From CAZTDD01 sp964612675 (GTDB lineage: Bacteria; Hinthialibacterota; Hinthialibacteria; Hinthialibacterales; JAKPRU01), in NCBI GenBank assembly GCA_964612675.1, contig CAZTDD010000020.1, positions 5,124 through 69,123 on the forward strand: a stretch of 64,000 nucleotides of DNA, written 5' to 3'. Both the position numbers and the translations under genes were made by a program. The notes under the pieces are model-generated. The model did not search any database. It saw nothing but the letters and a program-made list of their open reading frames with translations, and was not told the origin of the DNA. Numbering within the stretch: position 1 is the first letter of the stretch; every line of letters begins with the position of its first letter. Of the stretch, positions 54,045 to 63,577 are shown one piece after another.

Positions 54045-55883
54045 TCACGTCTTCGGTATGCATTTTCCCGTGTCTGTTTTATCCTTCTCTGTTGTGCTCC
54101 GAAAGTCATAAATGAATAGGGTATTTCCGACTACATAATCCGGTTCCCTTGTCTGAAACCGGTCAACGATCTTGAACGACCCCAGCCCGCACATTACCGA
54201 TGAGCTGATTGCGTAGATCGCCGGCTTGTCCATTTCGTCACGACCCGGCACCTCCGCGGGAATACCGTACAGTTCAAGCAACTCAGGGGCTCCAAAATGG
54301 AGGAGGTAAAGACTATCGATGTCGTTCTCATCGATGAATTCTTTCAGTTGTCGAACATCCTGCCCCCAGTCGAGATTTGAATCGGCGACCCAATAAGTCG
54401 GCGGGGCAATACGCCGTGCAGCGAAATTGAGATACGGAATCGTGTCCGGATAGTACGGAAGCACACTCAGGAAACAAGCAGTCCCAATTACACCGGCATA
54501 CATCTTTGGAACGACTGACTTGCTTTCTTGATTTCCCCTTTGAGAAAGCCACTTGACCGTTCCTCCTGCCCACAAACATAGAAACGGTATGACAGGAAGA
54601 GCGTGCCGCCAGCCGATATTCGCCCGGTTCAGCAAACAGATGGAAACGAAGTAGAACAGAGGCGGGACGATATAGGCTAACTGTGCGCTTCTTCTCAGAT
54701 CCCCCATTCTCCACCACACGATCAAGCCAAACAAACCCGCCGGTACCAAAGCAACCGGTGTCTTGATCAGAGAATTGATCGGATAGTAATACCACCAGCC
54801 ATACACCCGGGTTTCACCCATCAAATACCCCTCATGAAATCCGCGTGCGTGGTGCAACTGGAAGAAGAATCCGTCAAAATAGTTGAACATCGGAAGCCAT
54901 TCTCGCATCGCAACCCAAACCGGATCGGACGGATTGGTGGAGTCCGAAAGTGCGCCCGTTGTCATTCCCAGAAAGAACTTGACAGGGAAAACAACACTCT
55001 GGGCAAATTGCCATGCGGGGCTCCAGTGAGGCGGTCTTTCTTCCGCTACGGGATCGCCGATTTCGAAACCAAATCCCGCCCAAATCACGAGAATCGACAC
55101 CGCAAAACAAATCAACAAATTCCCGACCGTTCTTTTCCCGTCGATATTTCGCTCGCGATTCGCTTCCTTCTCTCTGGATGCAAAACGATTCCAGATCGCC
55201 GGACCGTTGTACAAAATCCAGGTGAGTGCGAACGCGGGCACGACAACGAATACGGAATGCTTCGACAGCAGCCCCGCGCCCAGCGTCAAACCGAGCAATG
55301 CGGCCGATTGTTCATCGTTTCGTTCGAGAAAACGGCAAAATGCCCACGTCGAAAGGAAGAAAAACAGGGCCGCACTCAAATCGGTTGTCACCAGTCGACC
55401 GTGTGCGAGAATGTTGGGCTCGACAGCGAAGAGTGTGAGTGTCACACATGCAGGCAGGAAACCCGACAATGAACGCGCCACAAAAAACAGCGCAACGGAC
55501 AACCCCAGTGTCAGCAGGACCGTCCCAAATCGAGCGGCGAAAAACAGATGCTCGAAATGGTCGGGATTTGCCAGAAGCATCTTCCTTGAAAACAGACCGA
55601 GATGGATGGCGCGTTCCCACGCCTGGTTATCGAAATCCAATCTCGGGTTGTAGAAAATCTCGGCGGGGAGAGCGCAGACTAGATTCTGCAGGGGAGGATG
55701 GTCGCGGTTGAAGCGAAAATCCCCTGTGTTCAGAGCCGCCAGTCCGGCGGCCAGATGATTCGGCTCGTCGCATGTGGGAGAGGACGCAAAGAGTCCCGAC
55801 ACAAGAAGAACGAGCTGGACGCTGAGAATGACAAGAACAGCCCCGTACTCGACCCATCGGGAGGAAAAGCCGGGGCTGCTCAT
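54045..55883 (-). CDS. GT-C glycosyltransferase, PMT/GT39-like
   Basis: A 612-residue integral membrane protein. CDEPNHLAAGLAAL near residue 38 holds the catalytic acidic pair D39-E40 of dolichyl/lipid-phosphate mannosyltransferase-like enzymes, followed by about ten hydrophobic segments and a periplasmic C-terminal region with DSNLDWGQD. Bacterial members move sugars from polyprenyl phosphate carriers to proteins or lipid A. It lies in the same minus-strand run as ThuA and the second GT-C enzyme at 56883. The acceptor is not known. Confidence 0.8.
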   Translation of the reverse strand: MSSPGFSSRWVEYGAVLVILSVQLVLLVSGLFASSPTCDEPNHLAAGLAALNTGDFRFNRDHPPLQNLVCALPAEIFYNPRLDFDNQAWERAIHLGLFSRKMLLANPDHFEHLFFAARFGTVLLTLGLSVALFFVARSLSGFLPACVTLTLFAVEPNILAHGRLVTTDLSAALFFFLSTWAFCRFLERNDEQSAALLGLTLGAGLLSKHSVFVVVPAFALTWILYNGPAIWNRFASREKEANRERNIDGKRTVGNLLICFAVSILVIWAGFGFEIGDPVAEERPPHWSPAWQFAQSVVFPVKFFLGMTTGALSDSTNPSDPVWVAMREWLPMFNYFDGFFFQLHHARGFHEGYLMGETRVYGWWYYYPINSLIKTPVALVPAGLFGLIVWWRMGDLRRSAQLAYIVPPLFYFVSICLLNRANIGWRHALPVIPFLCLWAGGTVKWLSQRGNQESKSVVPKMYAGVIGTACFLSVLPYYPDTIPYLNFAARRIAPPTYWVADSNLDWGQDVRQLKEFIDENDIDSLYLLHFGAPELLELYGIPAEVPGRDEMDKPAIYAISSSVMCGLGSFKIVDRFQTREPDYVVGNTLFIYDFRSTTEKDKTDTGKCIPKT

Positions 55884-55915
55884 TCTTTCAGCTATGTGCG
55901 GTTGTGTCTGCGTCT

Positions 55916-56755
55916 TTATTCCTTAATGTACTTCTTGTAGTTCGGGCTTGCGTCTCCGGGCACATCGCCGCAGGTCCATTCCAGCGCTTTGATGATCATG
56001 CCCTGGAACATCGGGCTTTCCCACACATCCTCACGGTGCCCCAGCGCCGAGCAGAATACGCGGCCGTCACCGTAATTGCTGCACCAAGTGATCGGGTACG
56101 GAGGGATGTCGTACTTGTCGCCTTCCATCCCCTCGGTTTGGAGCATGAGAAGCACGTGCATGTTTTTGCCCAGATTCACGTTTTTGTTGACATACCATTC
56201 GTCGATCATGGTTAACTTGATGGGCAGACCGACCATTGCAGGAAACTGCGAGTCGACTACTTGCAGTTCGGTGAATTGCTGCTTGCCGTGGGTGGCGAAC
56301 TCACCGCCCATCATGGCCATGAATTCCTTGTCGCCGTGGAATGTATCGGTGACGGTATGAGAGCCGAGAAAGCCACCGCCGGCTTTGATCCACTCGAGCA
56401 GATCCTGCTTTCCCTGTTCGGTCATTGGTTGACCCTGGTCGCTCTCCCCGGGCTTTGTCAGGTCGCCCGTAGTATACATCATCACCGTGTCGAAGTTCTG
56501 TAGGTTCTTCGCGTTGATCATGCTCGCGTCTTTCGTACAAACAACGCGAAATCCGTTTAGGGCGCCGATTTCGACCATGATCTGTTCGGCATGCCCCAAG
56601 CGGTCTCCCTCCCGTGCGATTACGCTATGTTGAAAGCCTGACGATTTTGTCAGAAACAGCACACGCCGTTCAGCTTTCGCTGCAAAACATGGATCGATTG
56701 CCGAGCCGAGAGCGGCGGCGGTCAACAAGATGGCACACATGCGAGTTGTTTTCAT
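55916..56755 (-). CDS. ThuA-domain exported protein
   Basis: A 279-residue protein with a signal peptide (to about residue 25) and one ThuA (trehalose-utilisation) domain, a class I glutamine-amidotransferase-like fold. VLFLTKSSGFQHSVI opens the domain, GGGFLGSHTVTDTF and WCSNYGDGRVFCSALGH are family segments. ThuA in rhizobia belongs to 3-keto-trehalose metabolism, which matches the Gfo/Idh and DUF1080 genes here. It ends 32 bases before the GT-C gene. Enzymatic activity is not established for most exported members. Confidence 0.85.
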   Translation of the reverse strand: MKTTRMCAILLTAAALGSAIDPCFAAKAERRVLFLTKSSGFQHSVIAREGDRLGHAEQIMVEIGALNGFRVVCTKDASMINAKNLQNFDTVMMYTTGDLTKPGESDQGQPMTEQGKQDLLEWIKAGGGFLGSHTVTDTFHGDKEFMAMMGGEFATHGKQQFTELQVVDSQFPAMVGLPIKLTMIDEWYVNKNVNLGKNMHVLLMLQTEGMEGDKYDIPPYPITWCSNYGDGRVFCSALGHREDVWESPMFQGMIIKALEWTCGDVPGDASPNYKKYIKE

Positions 56756-56882
56756 AGCTACATCCTCTTCTTATTTGGAATATGAGTTTGAGATTCCATT
56801 ATACGCGTCAGATCGGATCGCTGACTACGTTTGTCCACTCGCTTGAACCTGCACGGTTGTCTCGCCTGCGAGTCTGCAGGGA

Positions 56883-58790
56883 TCAAGCATTGGCCCGGAC
56901 ATGGATCGAGGTGAAAATATGGACCCCATCCCGCCTGAAATGATTCTCAATTCTCCCTTTTGGAAACTTGTCGCGGATCAACGGAACAGCGTCCCTGTGC
57001 CCTTCGCTGACAATGAACAGCAGCGGTCGTATGGATTTTTCCGGCAGGCGGGGAATCAGATCTCGTGGATTTTCAACGTCGATTCCGCGTTGGTTCGGTG
57101 CGAGGAACCGTATTGTCCCCACATCAAAGTAGAATTTGGGCGGAGCCACGAAGTAGATCACCGTGCCGGGTTCCTGCTCGGCAATCTCACGCGCCATAGC
57201 GGTCAGTGTGTAGTGTGATGACCACTCGGCATGGTACATGCGGAAATACAGGTGGAGGTTTGTTGCAAAAATGGCGGTTAAGACAAGAGCGGCTACTCCG
57301 ATCCGTGGGCCGCGTTCCATCTTCTCACGGGAGGGTTCCTCCGGGCTGAGCAGTCGATCCAACGTCCTGCCCGCAATCAATGCCAACATCGGCGGGACTC
57401 CCGCCAGGCGCGGGTAGAAAGGGCAATCGATTGTGAGCGCCCCTCCGATCACGAGGATAGGCAACGCGCACAACACCGGCAGCATCAATCGCCCGTCCCT
57501 CACCGACCAAATCGCCAGAACCACCCCCATCATCAGCAACGCACCGGCCAGCCGTTCGAAGATCGGGGCCGGCCCCTTGTACTGCATACTCGTGTCTTTG
57601 AAGACCGTGGGTGCGAAGAGTGCGCGCTTGAACTGTTCTTTCCAGATCTGGGTTCGGCTGCCGCCGGTTTGATACATGCTGTCGAGGTGAAGCATGGACC
57701 CTTCATTTCCAACCAGCACCTGACGCGTTCGGTCCAGGAACGGGACATTTTCCTTCTTCACCGCCAATAACAGCGGGGACAGGGTAAGAATCATCGCAAC
57801 ATATCCGCCCAGTACCGCTTTGATCAGAAAACCGAGATCCATTCGCCGTACAATCCAGACGAAAAGGAATAACAATCCCCAAAGGAACGGAAGAATGTAA
57901 GCCGCCTGATAAGAAAGACAACTAATTCCGAGCACCACGCCGCCCGCATGTATCCAGGCATAACTGCGATCCTGATAGGCGCGCAGAAATAAATAGAACG
58001 TCGCTGCAGTGAAGAACGTGATTTGCCCGTACCCGACGCCACACCGCATCAGATGAATGAAGAAATGGTTTCCGATGAGAATCAGCGATGCAAAAACAGC
58101 GGAACGCCGCCCCCACAGCCTTTCCGCACTTAGATAGACGAAAAAGACCGCACCGACTCCCATGAGAAGAACGTGCATTCGCAGACCGAACAAATCGTCG
58201 CCAAATACATACAAGCTGGATGCAGCGATACCGAAGAAGAAATTCGGTATCGAATACCATTCGAAAGGCAGAAAAAGATCGCCAACCTCTCCTTGGGCAA
58301 TCGCTCGTGCCCGGCACCCCATTTCGCCTTCGTCGCCGTGAACCGTCTCGGGGATACTGTCCAGCGCGTATCCGCCGACGAGAAGCGTTAGCACCAGTAT
58401 CGGTAAGAGCGGCCAGCGTCGCCACCATCTGGCTGTGAATCCGTCTCGACCGACGATCCGGAATACCGGCAAGAGGCTCAATACAACGAATCCGGCGAAG
58501 TTGAGATGAATCCACGTCGGTGACGCCTTCAGCAATCGGAAAACGGGGAGAAGCAGAGCGGAAATCGCAATCAGAGTCCAGAGCAGACGTTCATCGTTTG
58601 CCGGTGTTTCCGGTTCTTTTCCCTCATCGGATTGCTTTGAAGTTGTCCGGGCCGGGCGGGTGAGGAAGTGCGTGGCCGTTCCCACGACCAGGATCGCCAG
58701 CATGCCCGCAAGGAATCGGTGAGCCCGCAGGAGTTCGATTCCTACCACGCCCAACAGAATTAGAGGCACCGCAATCGCAGGTCGATTCAT
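56883..58790 (-). CDS. GT-C glycosyltransferase, ArnT/GT39-like
   Basis: A 635-residue integral membrane protein. The acidic entry motif is HGDEGEMGCRARA near residue 155, later than in most GT39 proteins because about four hydrophobic segments come before it. Roughly 12 transmembrane segments and a periplasmic tail follow. The enzyme probably transfers a sugar from a polyprenyl carrier. GGAG before ATG 58790 excludes the 29-residue extension to 58877. It is divergent from the isomerase at 59025. Target unknown. Confidence 0.78.
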   Translation of the reverse strand: MNRPAIAVPLILLGVVGIELLRAHRFLAGMLAILVVGTATHFLTRPARTTSKQSDEGKEPETPANDERLLWTLIAISALLLPVFRLLKASPTWIHLNFAGFVVLSLLPVFRIVGRDGFTARWWRRWPLLPILVLTLLVGGYALDSIPETVHGDEGEMGCRARAIAQGEVGDLFLPFEWYSIPNFFFGIAASSLYVFGDDLFGLRMHVLLMGVGAVFFVYLSAERLWGRRSAVFASLILIGNHFFIHLMRCGVGYGQITFFTAATFYLFLRAYQDRSYAWIHAGGVVLGISCLSYQAAYILPFLWGLLFLFVWIVRRMDLGFLIKAVLGGYVAMILTLSPLLLAVKKENVPFLDRTRQVLVGNEGSMLHLDSMYQTGGSRTQIWKEQFKRALFAPTVFKDTSMQYKGPAPIFERLAGALLMMGVVLAIWSVRDGRLMLPVLCALPILVIGGALTIDCPFYPRLAGVPPMLALIAGRTLDRLLSPEEPSREKMERGPRIGVAALVLTAIFATNLHLYFRMYHAEWSSHYTLTAMAREIAEQEPGTVIYFVAPPKFYFDVGTIRFLAPNQRGIDVENPRDLIPRLPEKSIRPLLFIVSEGHRDAVPLIRDKFPKGRIENHFRRDGVHIFTSIHVRANA

Positions 58791-59024
58791 GACCCCACGC
58801 TCCGGAGACACGATTTTACATAGAGTAGCGTTCCTGTAATGTAGACAGAACCCTTCCGGTTCGAACGCATTGAGCAAGGCGACCCGCGATTCCGCTCAGG
58901 AGGAAAAGTCTCTCTCGACTTGCAGGGCAAGGTCAGTAGAATGGATGCGTTGAATCGCTCCGGTGCCCGAAAGACGGCGCTCCTAAGAAAACGCAGCCGT
59001 TCTTTTTCACAGAAAGGGAATATT

Positions 59025-60182
59025 GTGGCTTCCAACATCCTCGACAATCAGGAACGAATCGCGCACGTCGATCCGACAGGAATGCTGAAATGGACATGTG
59101 AGTTCGCGGACCATTGGCGCGATACCTTCCGGCGGGCCGAAGGAACCGACCTGCCGCGACTGAGGAACATCGACAATGTGATTCTCTGCGGAATGGGCGG
59201 ATCGGCGATCGCTGGAGACTTTCTTCGCAGCTATTTGGTGTATAACAGTATTGTTCCGTTCGAGGTGTGCCGGAATTATCGTCTGCCGGGGTATGCCTCG
59301 CCGCGCAGTCTTGTGATTATCTCTTCCTATTCCGGCACGACCGAAGAGACTCTTGCCGCTTATCGCGAGGCGGTCGCTCGGAATTGCCAGGTCTATACGA
59401 TCTCCACAGGCACGGAAAAAGATGTTCTGAAAAGGATCGCCGTCAGGAACGGTCACGGACATTTCGATCTGACGCCCGGCTATCAGCCCCGCGCCGCGAC
59501 TGCTTTCTCGTTTGTGCCGTTGCTGGTGTTCTTCGAGAAATGGGGGCTGGCGCCTCCGCAAAAGGACGCAATCAAAGAGACCATTGATGTGTTGGATCGA
59601 TGTATTGCCGACTACGGAGTAGAGACTCCGGCCGACAAGAACCTCGCAAAACAGATCGCCTTTGACCTTCAAGGCAAATTGCCGATTCTCTACGCCGCAG
59701 TCGACCACATGGCTCCGGTGGCGGTTCGCTGGCAGACCCAGATCAACGAGAACTCGAAAATGCTGGCGCACGTGAATATTCTGCCCGAGATGAACCACAA
59801 CGAGATCCTCGGCTGGCCGGTCACGACCGAATCGATCGGCCCGAAGTATTTCGAGCGAGCGCCGCTTTATCCGGACGGCGAACCGGTGAGGCCGCAGAAG
59901 GATCTTCTCCCGCTCCTTTCGGTGCTGTATTTGCTGGATAAAGACGATCATCCACGAACGATATATCGGTTCGAAGTGATGAAGAGGATTATCTCCACCG
60001 GCTATGGTGTTCCGGTCCGTGTACTTGAATCGCGCGGAGACGGGCTGTTGGCGCGAATGTTTTCTCTGGTGAGTCTGGGCGATTTTGTGAGTGTCTATCT
60101 GGGCATTTTGTCTGCCATCAACCCGACGCCGGTCACCGGGATCGATTATCTGAAAGAGAATCTGGCGGGGTTTGAGGGATGA
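59025..60182 (+). CDS. Bifunctional phosphoglucose/phosphomannose isomerase
   Basis: A 385-residue SIS-domain enzyme that interconverts glucose-6-P or mannose-6-P with fructose-6-P. ILCGMGGSAIAGD and VIISSYSGTTEETL are the two phosphosugar-binding loops of the first SIS domain, the second (EMNHNEILGW) holds the catalytic Glu and His of the bact-PGI_C group. GTG 59025 starts just before the conserved SNILDNQERI; ATG 58941 would add a basic extension absent from the family. Its stop overlaps the next start (ATGA at 60179). A 234-base divergent gap lies upstream. Confidence 0.87.
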   Translation: MASNILDNQERIAHVDPTGMLKWTCEFADHWRDTFRRAEGTDLPRLRNIDNVILCGMGGSAIAGDFLRSYLVYNSIVPFEVCRNYRLPGYASPRSLVIISSYSGTTEETLAAYREAVARNCQVYTISTGTEKDVLKRIAVRNGHGHFDLTPGYQPRAATAFSFVPLLVFFEKWGLAPPQKDAIKETIDVLDRCIADYGVETPADKNLAKQIAFDLQGKLPILYAAVDHMAPVAVRWQTQINENSKMLAHVNILPEMNHNEILGWPVTTESIGPKYFERAPLYPDGEPVRPQKDLLPLLSVLYLLDKDDHPRTIYRFEVMKRIISTGYGVPVRVLESRGDGLLARMFSLVSLGDFVSVYLGILSAINPTPVTGIDYLKENLAGFEG

Positions 60183-61036
60183 CGGCCCCCTCTTTACTCG
60201 ATATAGACGGCTTTCTACTGGACCTGGACGGGACTTTGTACCTGGGCAATCGGACGTTTCCGTGGACTGGCCGGTTTCTGGAGACTCTACGTTCGAAAGG
60301 GAAGCGTCTTCTCTTTTTGACAAACAATTCCTCCAAAAGCACGGCGGATTATCTGAGTTCGCTGAATGAGCGTGGAATCCCTGCCTCGCGAGATGAAATC
60401 CTCACATCAGGACAGTCGGCGATCCGCTATCTGCGCCGGGAAACCGCGATCAACTCAATTTACCTGATGGCTACGCCGAGTCTTGAGCAGGAGTTCCGCG
60501 AGGCGGATTTCGATCTGGATGCCGACAAGCCGGAGGCGGTCGTGTTGGGGTTCGACAAGACTGTCACTTACGAGAAGATTGTGCGTGTCTCGAATCTCTT
60601 GCTCGCCGGTTTGCCGTACTTTGTCACTCATGCCGACCTGGTATGTCCAACAGAAACCGAGCCCATCCCCGATACCGGCTCGATGATGGCAATGTTCGAA
60701 ACCGCGACCGGCAGAGTCCCGACTGTTCTGGGAAAACCATACAAACCCATGGTGGATGCCGCTCTGGATCGACTGGGCACATCGCGCGAACGCGCGGCCA
60801 TGGTCGGAGATCGGCTGTATACGGATATGCGGATGGCCTCGGAGAACGGCCTTTGCGCGATCCTTGTCCTCTCCGGCGAAACGACGCGTGACGATCTGAA
60901 GGATTCCGGACAACACGTGGATTTCGTCTTTGAGGATGTCGGGAAAATCACGGATATGTTGCTCGCGGGAGGGCTCGCGGGAGGGTTCTCGGGAGGGCTC
61001 TCGGGAGGATTCTCGGGAGGGCGAATCTCCCGATGA
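60179..61036 (+). CDS. HAD-IIA phosphatase (NagD-like) with repeat-encoded tail
   Basis: A 285-residue hydrolase. The nucleophile motif is DLDGT at 15-19 (D15, D17), TNNSSKST gives motif II, GKPYKPM motif III, and VGDRLYTD motif IV, the NagD order with a C2 cap. It would dephosphorylate a sugar or nucleotide phosphate. From about residue 262 the chain runs (LAGG/FSGG/LSGG) in five units read from a 12-bp tandem repeat (60963-61022), then RISR from a palindrome whose TGA is the stop codon. The tail is not part of the enzyme fold. It overlaps the isomerase by four bases. Confidence 0.85.
   Translation: MTAPSLLDIDGFLLDLDGTLYLGNRTFPWTGRFLETLRSKGKRLLFLTNNSSKSTADYLSSLNERGIPASRDEILTSGQSAIRYLRRETAINSIYLMATPSLEQEFREADFDLDADKPEAVVLGFDKTVTYEKIVRVSNLLLAGLPYFVTHADLVCPTETEPIPDTGSMMAMFETATGRVPTVLGKPYKPMVDAALDRLGTSRERAAMVGDRLYTDMRMASENGLCAILVLSGETTRDDLKDSGQHVDFVFEDVGKITDMLLAGGLAGGFSGGLSGGFSGGRISR
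60963..61022 (+). repeat. 12-bp tandem repeat, five units, inside the HAD gene
   Basis: Units start at 60963, 60975, 60987, 60999 and 61011, each close to TCTCGGGAGGGC. The unit length keeps the frame. The unit resembles the start of the GGGAGGGCGA repeat that follows at 61015, so the array may have grown from it. Confidence 0.9.
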
Positions 61037-61040
61037 GCCG
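61015..61040 (+). repeat. GGGAGGGCGA-type repeat ending the HAD gene
   Basis: GGGAGGGCGAATCTCCCG then ATGAGCCG is the same element as at 21687-21712 with four differences. It supplies the last codons and the TGA stop of the HAD gene. The next 212 bases to 61248 show a further CGGCGAGGGCG piece and no gene. Confidence 0.75.
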
Positions 61041-61248
61041 TCTTCGGCGCCGACAACTCCGCTCGGCGAGGGCGCGCAATTCCCAAACATTCTCCCAGCC
61101 CAATTCTACAACATAATCCCTACCTCAGCCCTTTGCACTTATCGGTGTTTATTCGGTACAATAATCAGAACACGCAGAATGCCGCTCAACCCGAGCGCTT
61201 CTCTGAGCGCAGTCTGCTATACGCCAACTCAAAGGAGTTCATAGTCCC

Positions 61249-62145
61249 ATGAGTCGAATCACCAGACGCCGATTCTTAGGTAAATCATTAGCCGGAGCGG
61301 GAACGCTGGTTACCTTCCCCTATTTGTCGAACGCCGCAGGGAGTGCCGGATCGAAATGTGTGAGCGATCGTGTCGAACTCGGGAAGACCGGAATCAAGGT
61401 CTCGCGTCTCGCGATGGGCACAGGGATGCGCGGCGGGGGTCGAGAATCCGACCAAACACGGCTCGGTCAGAAGAAATTTACGGAACTCATGCGAGAGGGT
61501 TTCGACAATGGGATAAACTTCTTCGACATGGCGGATCTATATGGTTCGCATCCATTCATGCGAAAAGCACTCCAGGGAATTTCTCGCGATCAGTGTGTGT
61601 ATCTTACCAAGATTTGGCTTCGGGACAGCTCATCGATTGATCCGTCCGGGGGTGCGAAGAAGGAAATCGAACGTTTCCAGAAGGAACTGGGAACGGATAG
61701 GATCGACATCTGCCTGCTTCATTGCCTGACCACGCCGGACTGGCCGAAGGAATACGAACGAGTTTGCGACGAACTGTCCGAACTGAAACAAAAGGGCGTT
61801 ATCCGAGCGGTTGGGTGTTCGTGTCACAGACGGAGCGCGCTGGAGACCGCTGTCGAGAATCCGTGGGTCGATGTCATTCTGGCCCGTATCAACCACAAGG
61901 GCAACAAGATGGACGGCCCTCCCGAGGAGATTTCAACGATTCTCAAGAAAGCCCTTGCGAACGGGAAATCCATCGTCGGGATGAAGATTTACGGTGAAGG
62001 GACGCTTGTAAAGCCGGATGAAAAGGATGCTTCTTTGAAATACGTATTGGGGAACGATCTCGTGGATTCGATGACCATCGGCACGTGCAGCCTGGAAGAA
62101 CTCGACGACAGCATCACGCGGATCAATAAAGCGCTGAGAGCGTAA
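61249..62145 (+). CDS. Tat-exported aldo/keto reductase
   Basis: A 298-residue NAD(P)H oxidoreductase. The Tat signal is ITRRRFLGK (R6-R8) followed by a hydrophobic run to NAA. The catalytic tetrad D93, Y98, K121, H158 is complete (FFDMADLYG, LTKIW, LLHCL). The barrel is a little shorter than the usual 320 residues. AGGAG lies 11 bases before ATG 61249. It adds to the group of exported oxidoreductases in the window. Substrate not known; a keto-sugar is a reasonable guess from the setting. Confidence 0.87.
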   Translation: MSRITRRRFLGKSLAGAGTLVTFPYLSNAAGSAGSKCVSDRVELGKTGIKVSRLAMGTGMRGGGRESDQTRLGQKKFTELMREGFDNGINFFDMADLYGSHPFMRKALQGISRDQCVYLTKIWLRDSSSIDPSGGAKKEIERFQKELGTDRIDICLLHCLTTPDWPKEYERVCDELSELKQKGVIRAVGCSCHRRSALETAVENPWVDVILARINHKGNKMDGPPEEISTILKKALANGKSIVGMKIYGEGTLVKPDEKDASLKYVLGNDLVDSMTIGTCSLEELDDSITRINKALRA

Positions 62146-62280
62146 GCATAGGGCGCTGAAAGATCGAGCACCGGTTGCGCGGCTTTCACCGAAACGGATT
62201 TCGATTGTTATCGTTTTGCGTGTTCTCCGTAGTAGATCCGTATCATCCGTGATTCGCCGATGTCCTTCTTGTTGAAAAGA

Positions 62281-62315
62281 GAAGAAGAAAGGGGGGGGCG
62301 CGAGGCTCCGCCCCC
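62281..62315 (-). terminator. Possible intrinsic terminator after the WD40 gene
   Basis: GGGGGCG (62294-62300) and CGCCCCC (62309-62315) make a 7-bp stem with an 8-base loop. On the minus strand TTTCTTCTTC follows. It lies 116 bases past the WD40 gene stop at 62431. The GC-rich unit also resembles the GGGAGGGCGAGGCTCCC repeat, so it may be a repeat used as a terminator. The 285-base gap between the aldo/keto reductase and the WD40 gene shows nothing else. Confidence 0.5.
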
Positions 62316-62430
62316 GCCCCCAGGCACACGGCCGTTTGCCCATCTGGATTGCCATCCAGAAACTCGTGACTCGTGTCTAACAACTCTCACGTCGGAAGAA
62401 CTCTCTCCGACATTACGTTACTTTTCTCGA

Positions 62431-63546
62431 TTACTCCTTCTGATCGTACAGCGCCGCGTCCTCGACAGCTGTCACCAGATCGCTGATGTCCCAGAAATGA
62501 AGCGCGTGGAGCCCGTGGAGCTCGTCTCCGTTCACTGTGACGAAACGTCTGCCATCGGGAGCAAACGCAATGATGTCATCTCTACTGGCCGGATGATCAT
62601 CTTCGTTCGATGTGACCGGATACGATCGGAGTACTTCGCCGGTGTCGACATTGACGACCAATCTGGGATGCTCCGGCCCGCTTCCTCCAATAACCGCGAT
62701 CTTCCCGTCGGGAGAGAGTGCCGCCGCCTTTGGAGTTCTCCCAAAGTTGAAATCTCGGATCACCTCTCCTGTTTGAACGTCGATAACCATAACGGTGGTA
62801 CGTATCAGCGCTCGCCCGCAGTCCCTTGACAGTGAAAGACCGCGACCGTCAATTCTGTATAGTGCATCATCCATTCGATTGCGAAGGGTTTCATTGAGGT
62901 CCAAGAGCATGGTGTCTGTCTCGCAAACGGCAAGCACCTGTCTTCCATTAGGCAAGAAAGCAAGAGAGCGAAACCAACCGAATTGATACATAGGCGGCTG
63001 TCCCACAGGAATCGTATGGCGAGCAATCTGCTCACCTGTTGCGACATCCCACGATACGAGTCCTCCTTCGCTATCACCAACGAGCAGTGTTCGACCGTCG
63101 GGCGAAAAGGCGACTACTGTCATGCCGCCACGATGTGCTAGACCGCGCGGCAAGGGCGGCGCCTCCGGATTCTGGACGGTACGGACGAGCCGTCTGCTCG
63201 CCACATCCCATACCTTCGCATAGTAGCCCGCGTATCCCGTCGCGGCCAACTTGCCGTCAGGCGAGAAGGCAACACCAGTTACTGAACCGTGCCATCCAGT
63301 TTCTCGCAACCTGCCAATACGCTCGCCGGTCTTGGCCTTCCAAAGCACCGGCTGATACAGTCCGCCAGTGAGCAGCTTGGTACCGTCCGGGGAGAAGATC
63401 ACTTGATTAACTGCATCTTCCTTATTCTTGTTCTCAATGGATAAGACTGGGTTCTGTTGTGCTTTCACCGTATGAGAACCTGTCAAGAGAAGAACACTTA
63501 CTAGAAGCAATGTTATTCTGGATTGATAATCGCGTATTCTCTGCAT
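62431..63546 (-). CDS. Exported WD40-repeat beta-propeller protein
   Basis: A 371-residue exported protein with a signal peptide (to about residue 29, VKAQQ). About six WD40-type blades follow, seen as VIFSPDGTKLLTGG, VAFSPDGKLAATG, VAFSPDGRTLLVGD, LAFLPNGRQVLAV, AALSPDGKIAVIGG and IAFAPDGRRFVTV. AAGGAGG six bases before ATG 63546 excludes the long upstream extension to 63939, which lies in the frame of a different gene. It probably binds a partner protein; no enzyme domain is attached. Confidence 0.85.
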   Translation of the reverse strand: MQRIRDYQSRITLLLVSVLLLTGSHTVKAQQNPVLSIENKNKEDAVNQVIFSPDGTKLLTGGLYQPVLWKAKTGERIGRLRETGWHGSVTGVAFSPDGKLAATGYAGYYAKVWDVASRRLVRTVQNPEAPPLPRGLAHRGGMTVVAFSPDGRTLLVGDSEGGLVSWDVATGEQIARHTIPVGQPPMYQFGWFRSLAFLPNGRQVLAVCETDTMLLDLNETLRNRMDDALYRIDGRGLSLSRDCGRALIRTTVMVIDVQTGEVIRDFNFGRTPKAAALSPDGKIAVIGGSGPEHPRLVVNVDTGEVLRSYPVTSNEDDHPASRDDIIAFAPDGRRFVTVNGDELHGLHALHFWDISDLVTAVEDAALYDQKE

Positions 63547-63577
63547 GGTATTCCTCCTTGTCGTTGTGATGGTTCTC

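Noticed and set aside
59007..60323. Long minus-strand frame of 438 codons
   Set aside because: Exactly opposite the isomerase gene, whose catalytic motifs are clear. No known domain in the antisense frame; it is a codon-usage shadow.
60963..61022. Possible CRISPR or spacer array
   Set aside because: Units are 12 bp with no spacers, inside a coding sequence; a simple tandem repeat.
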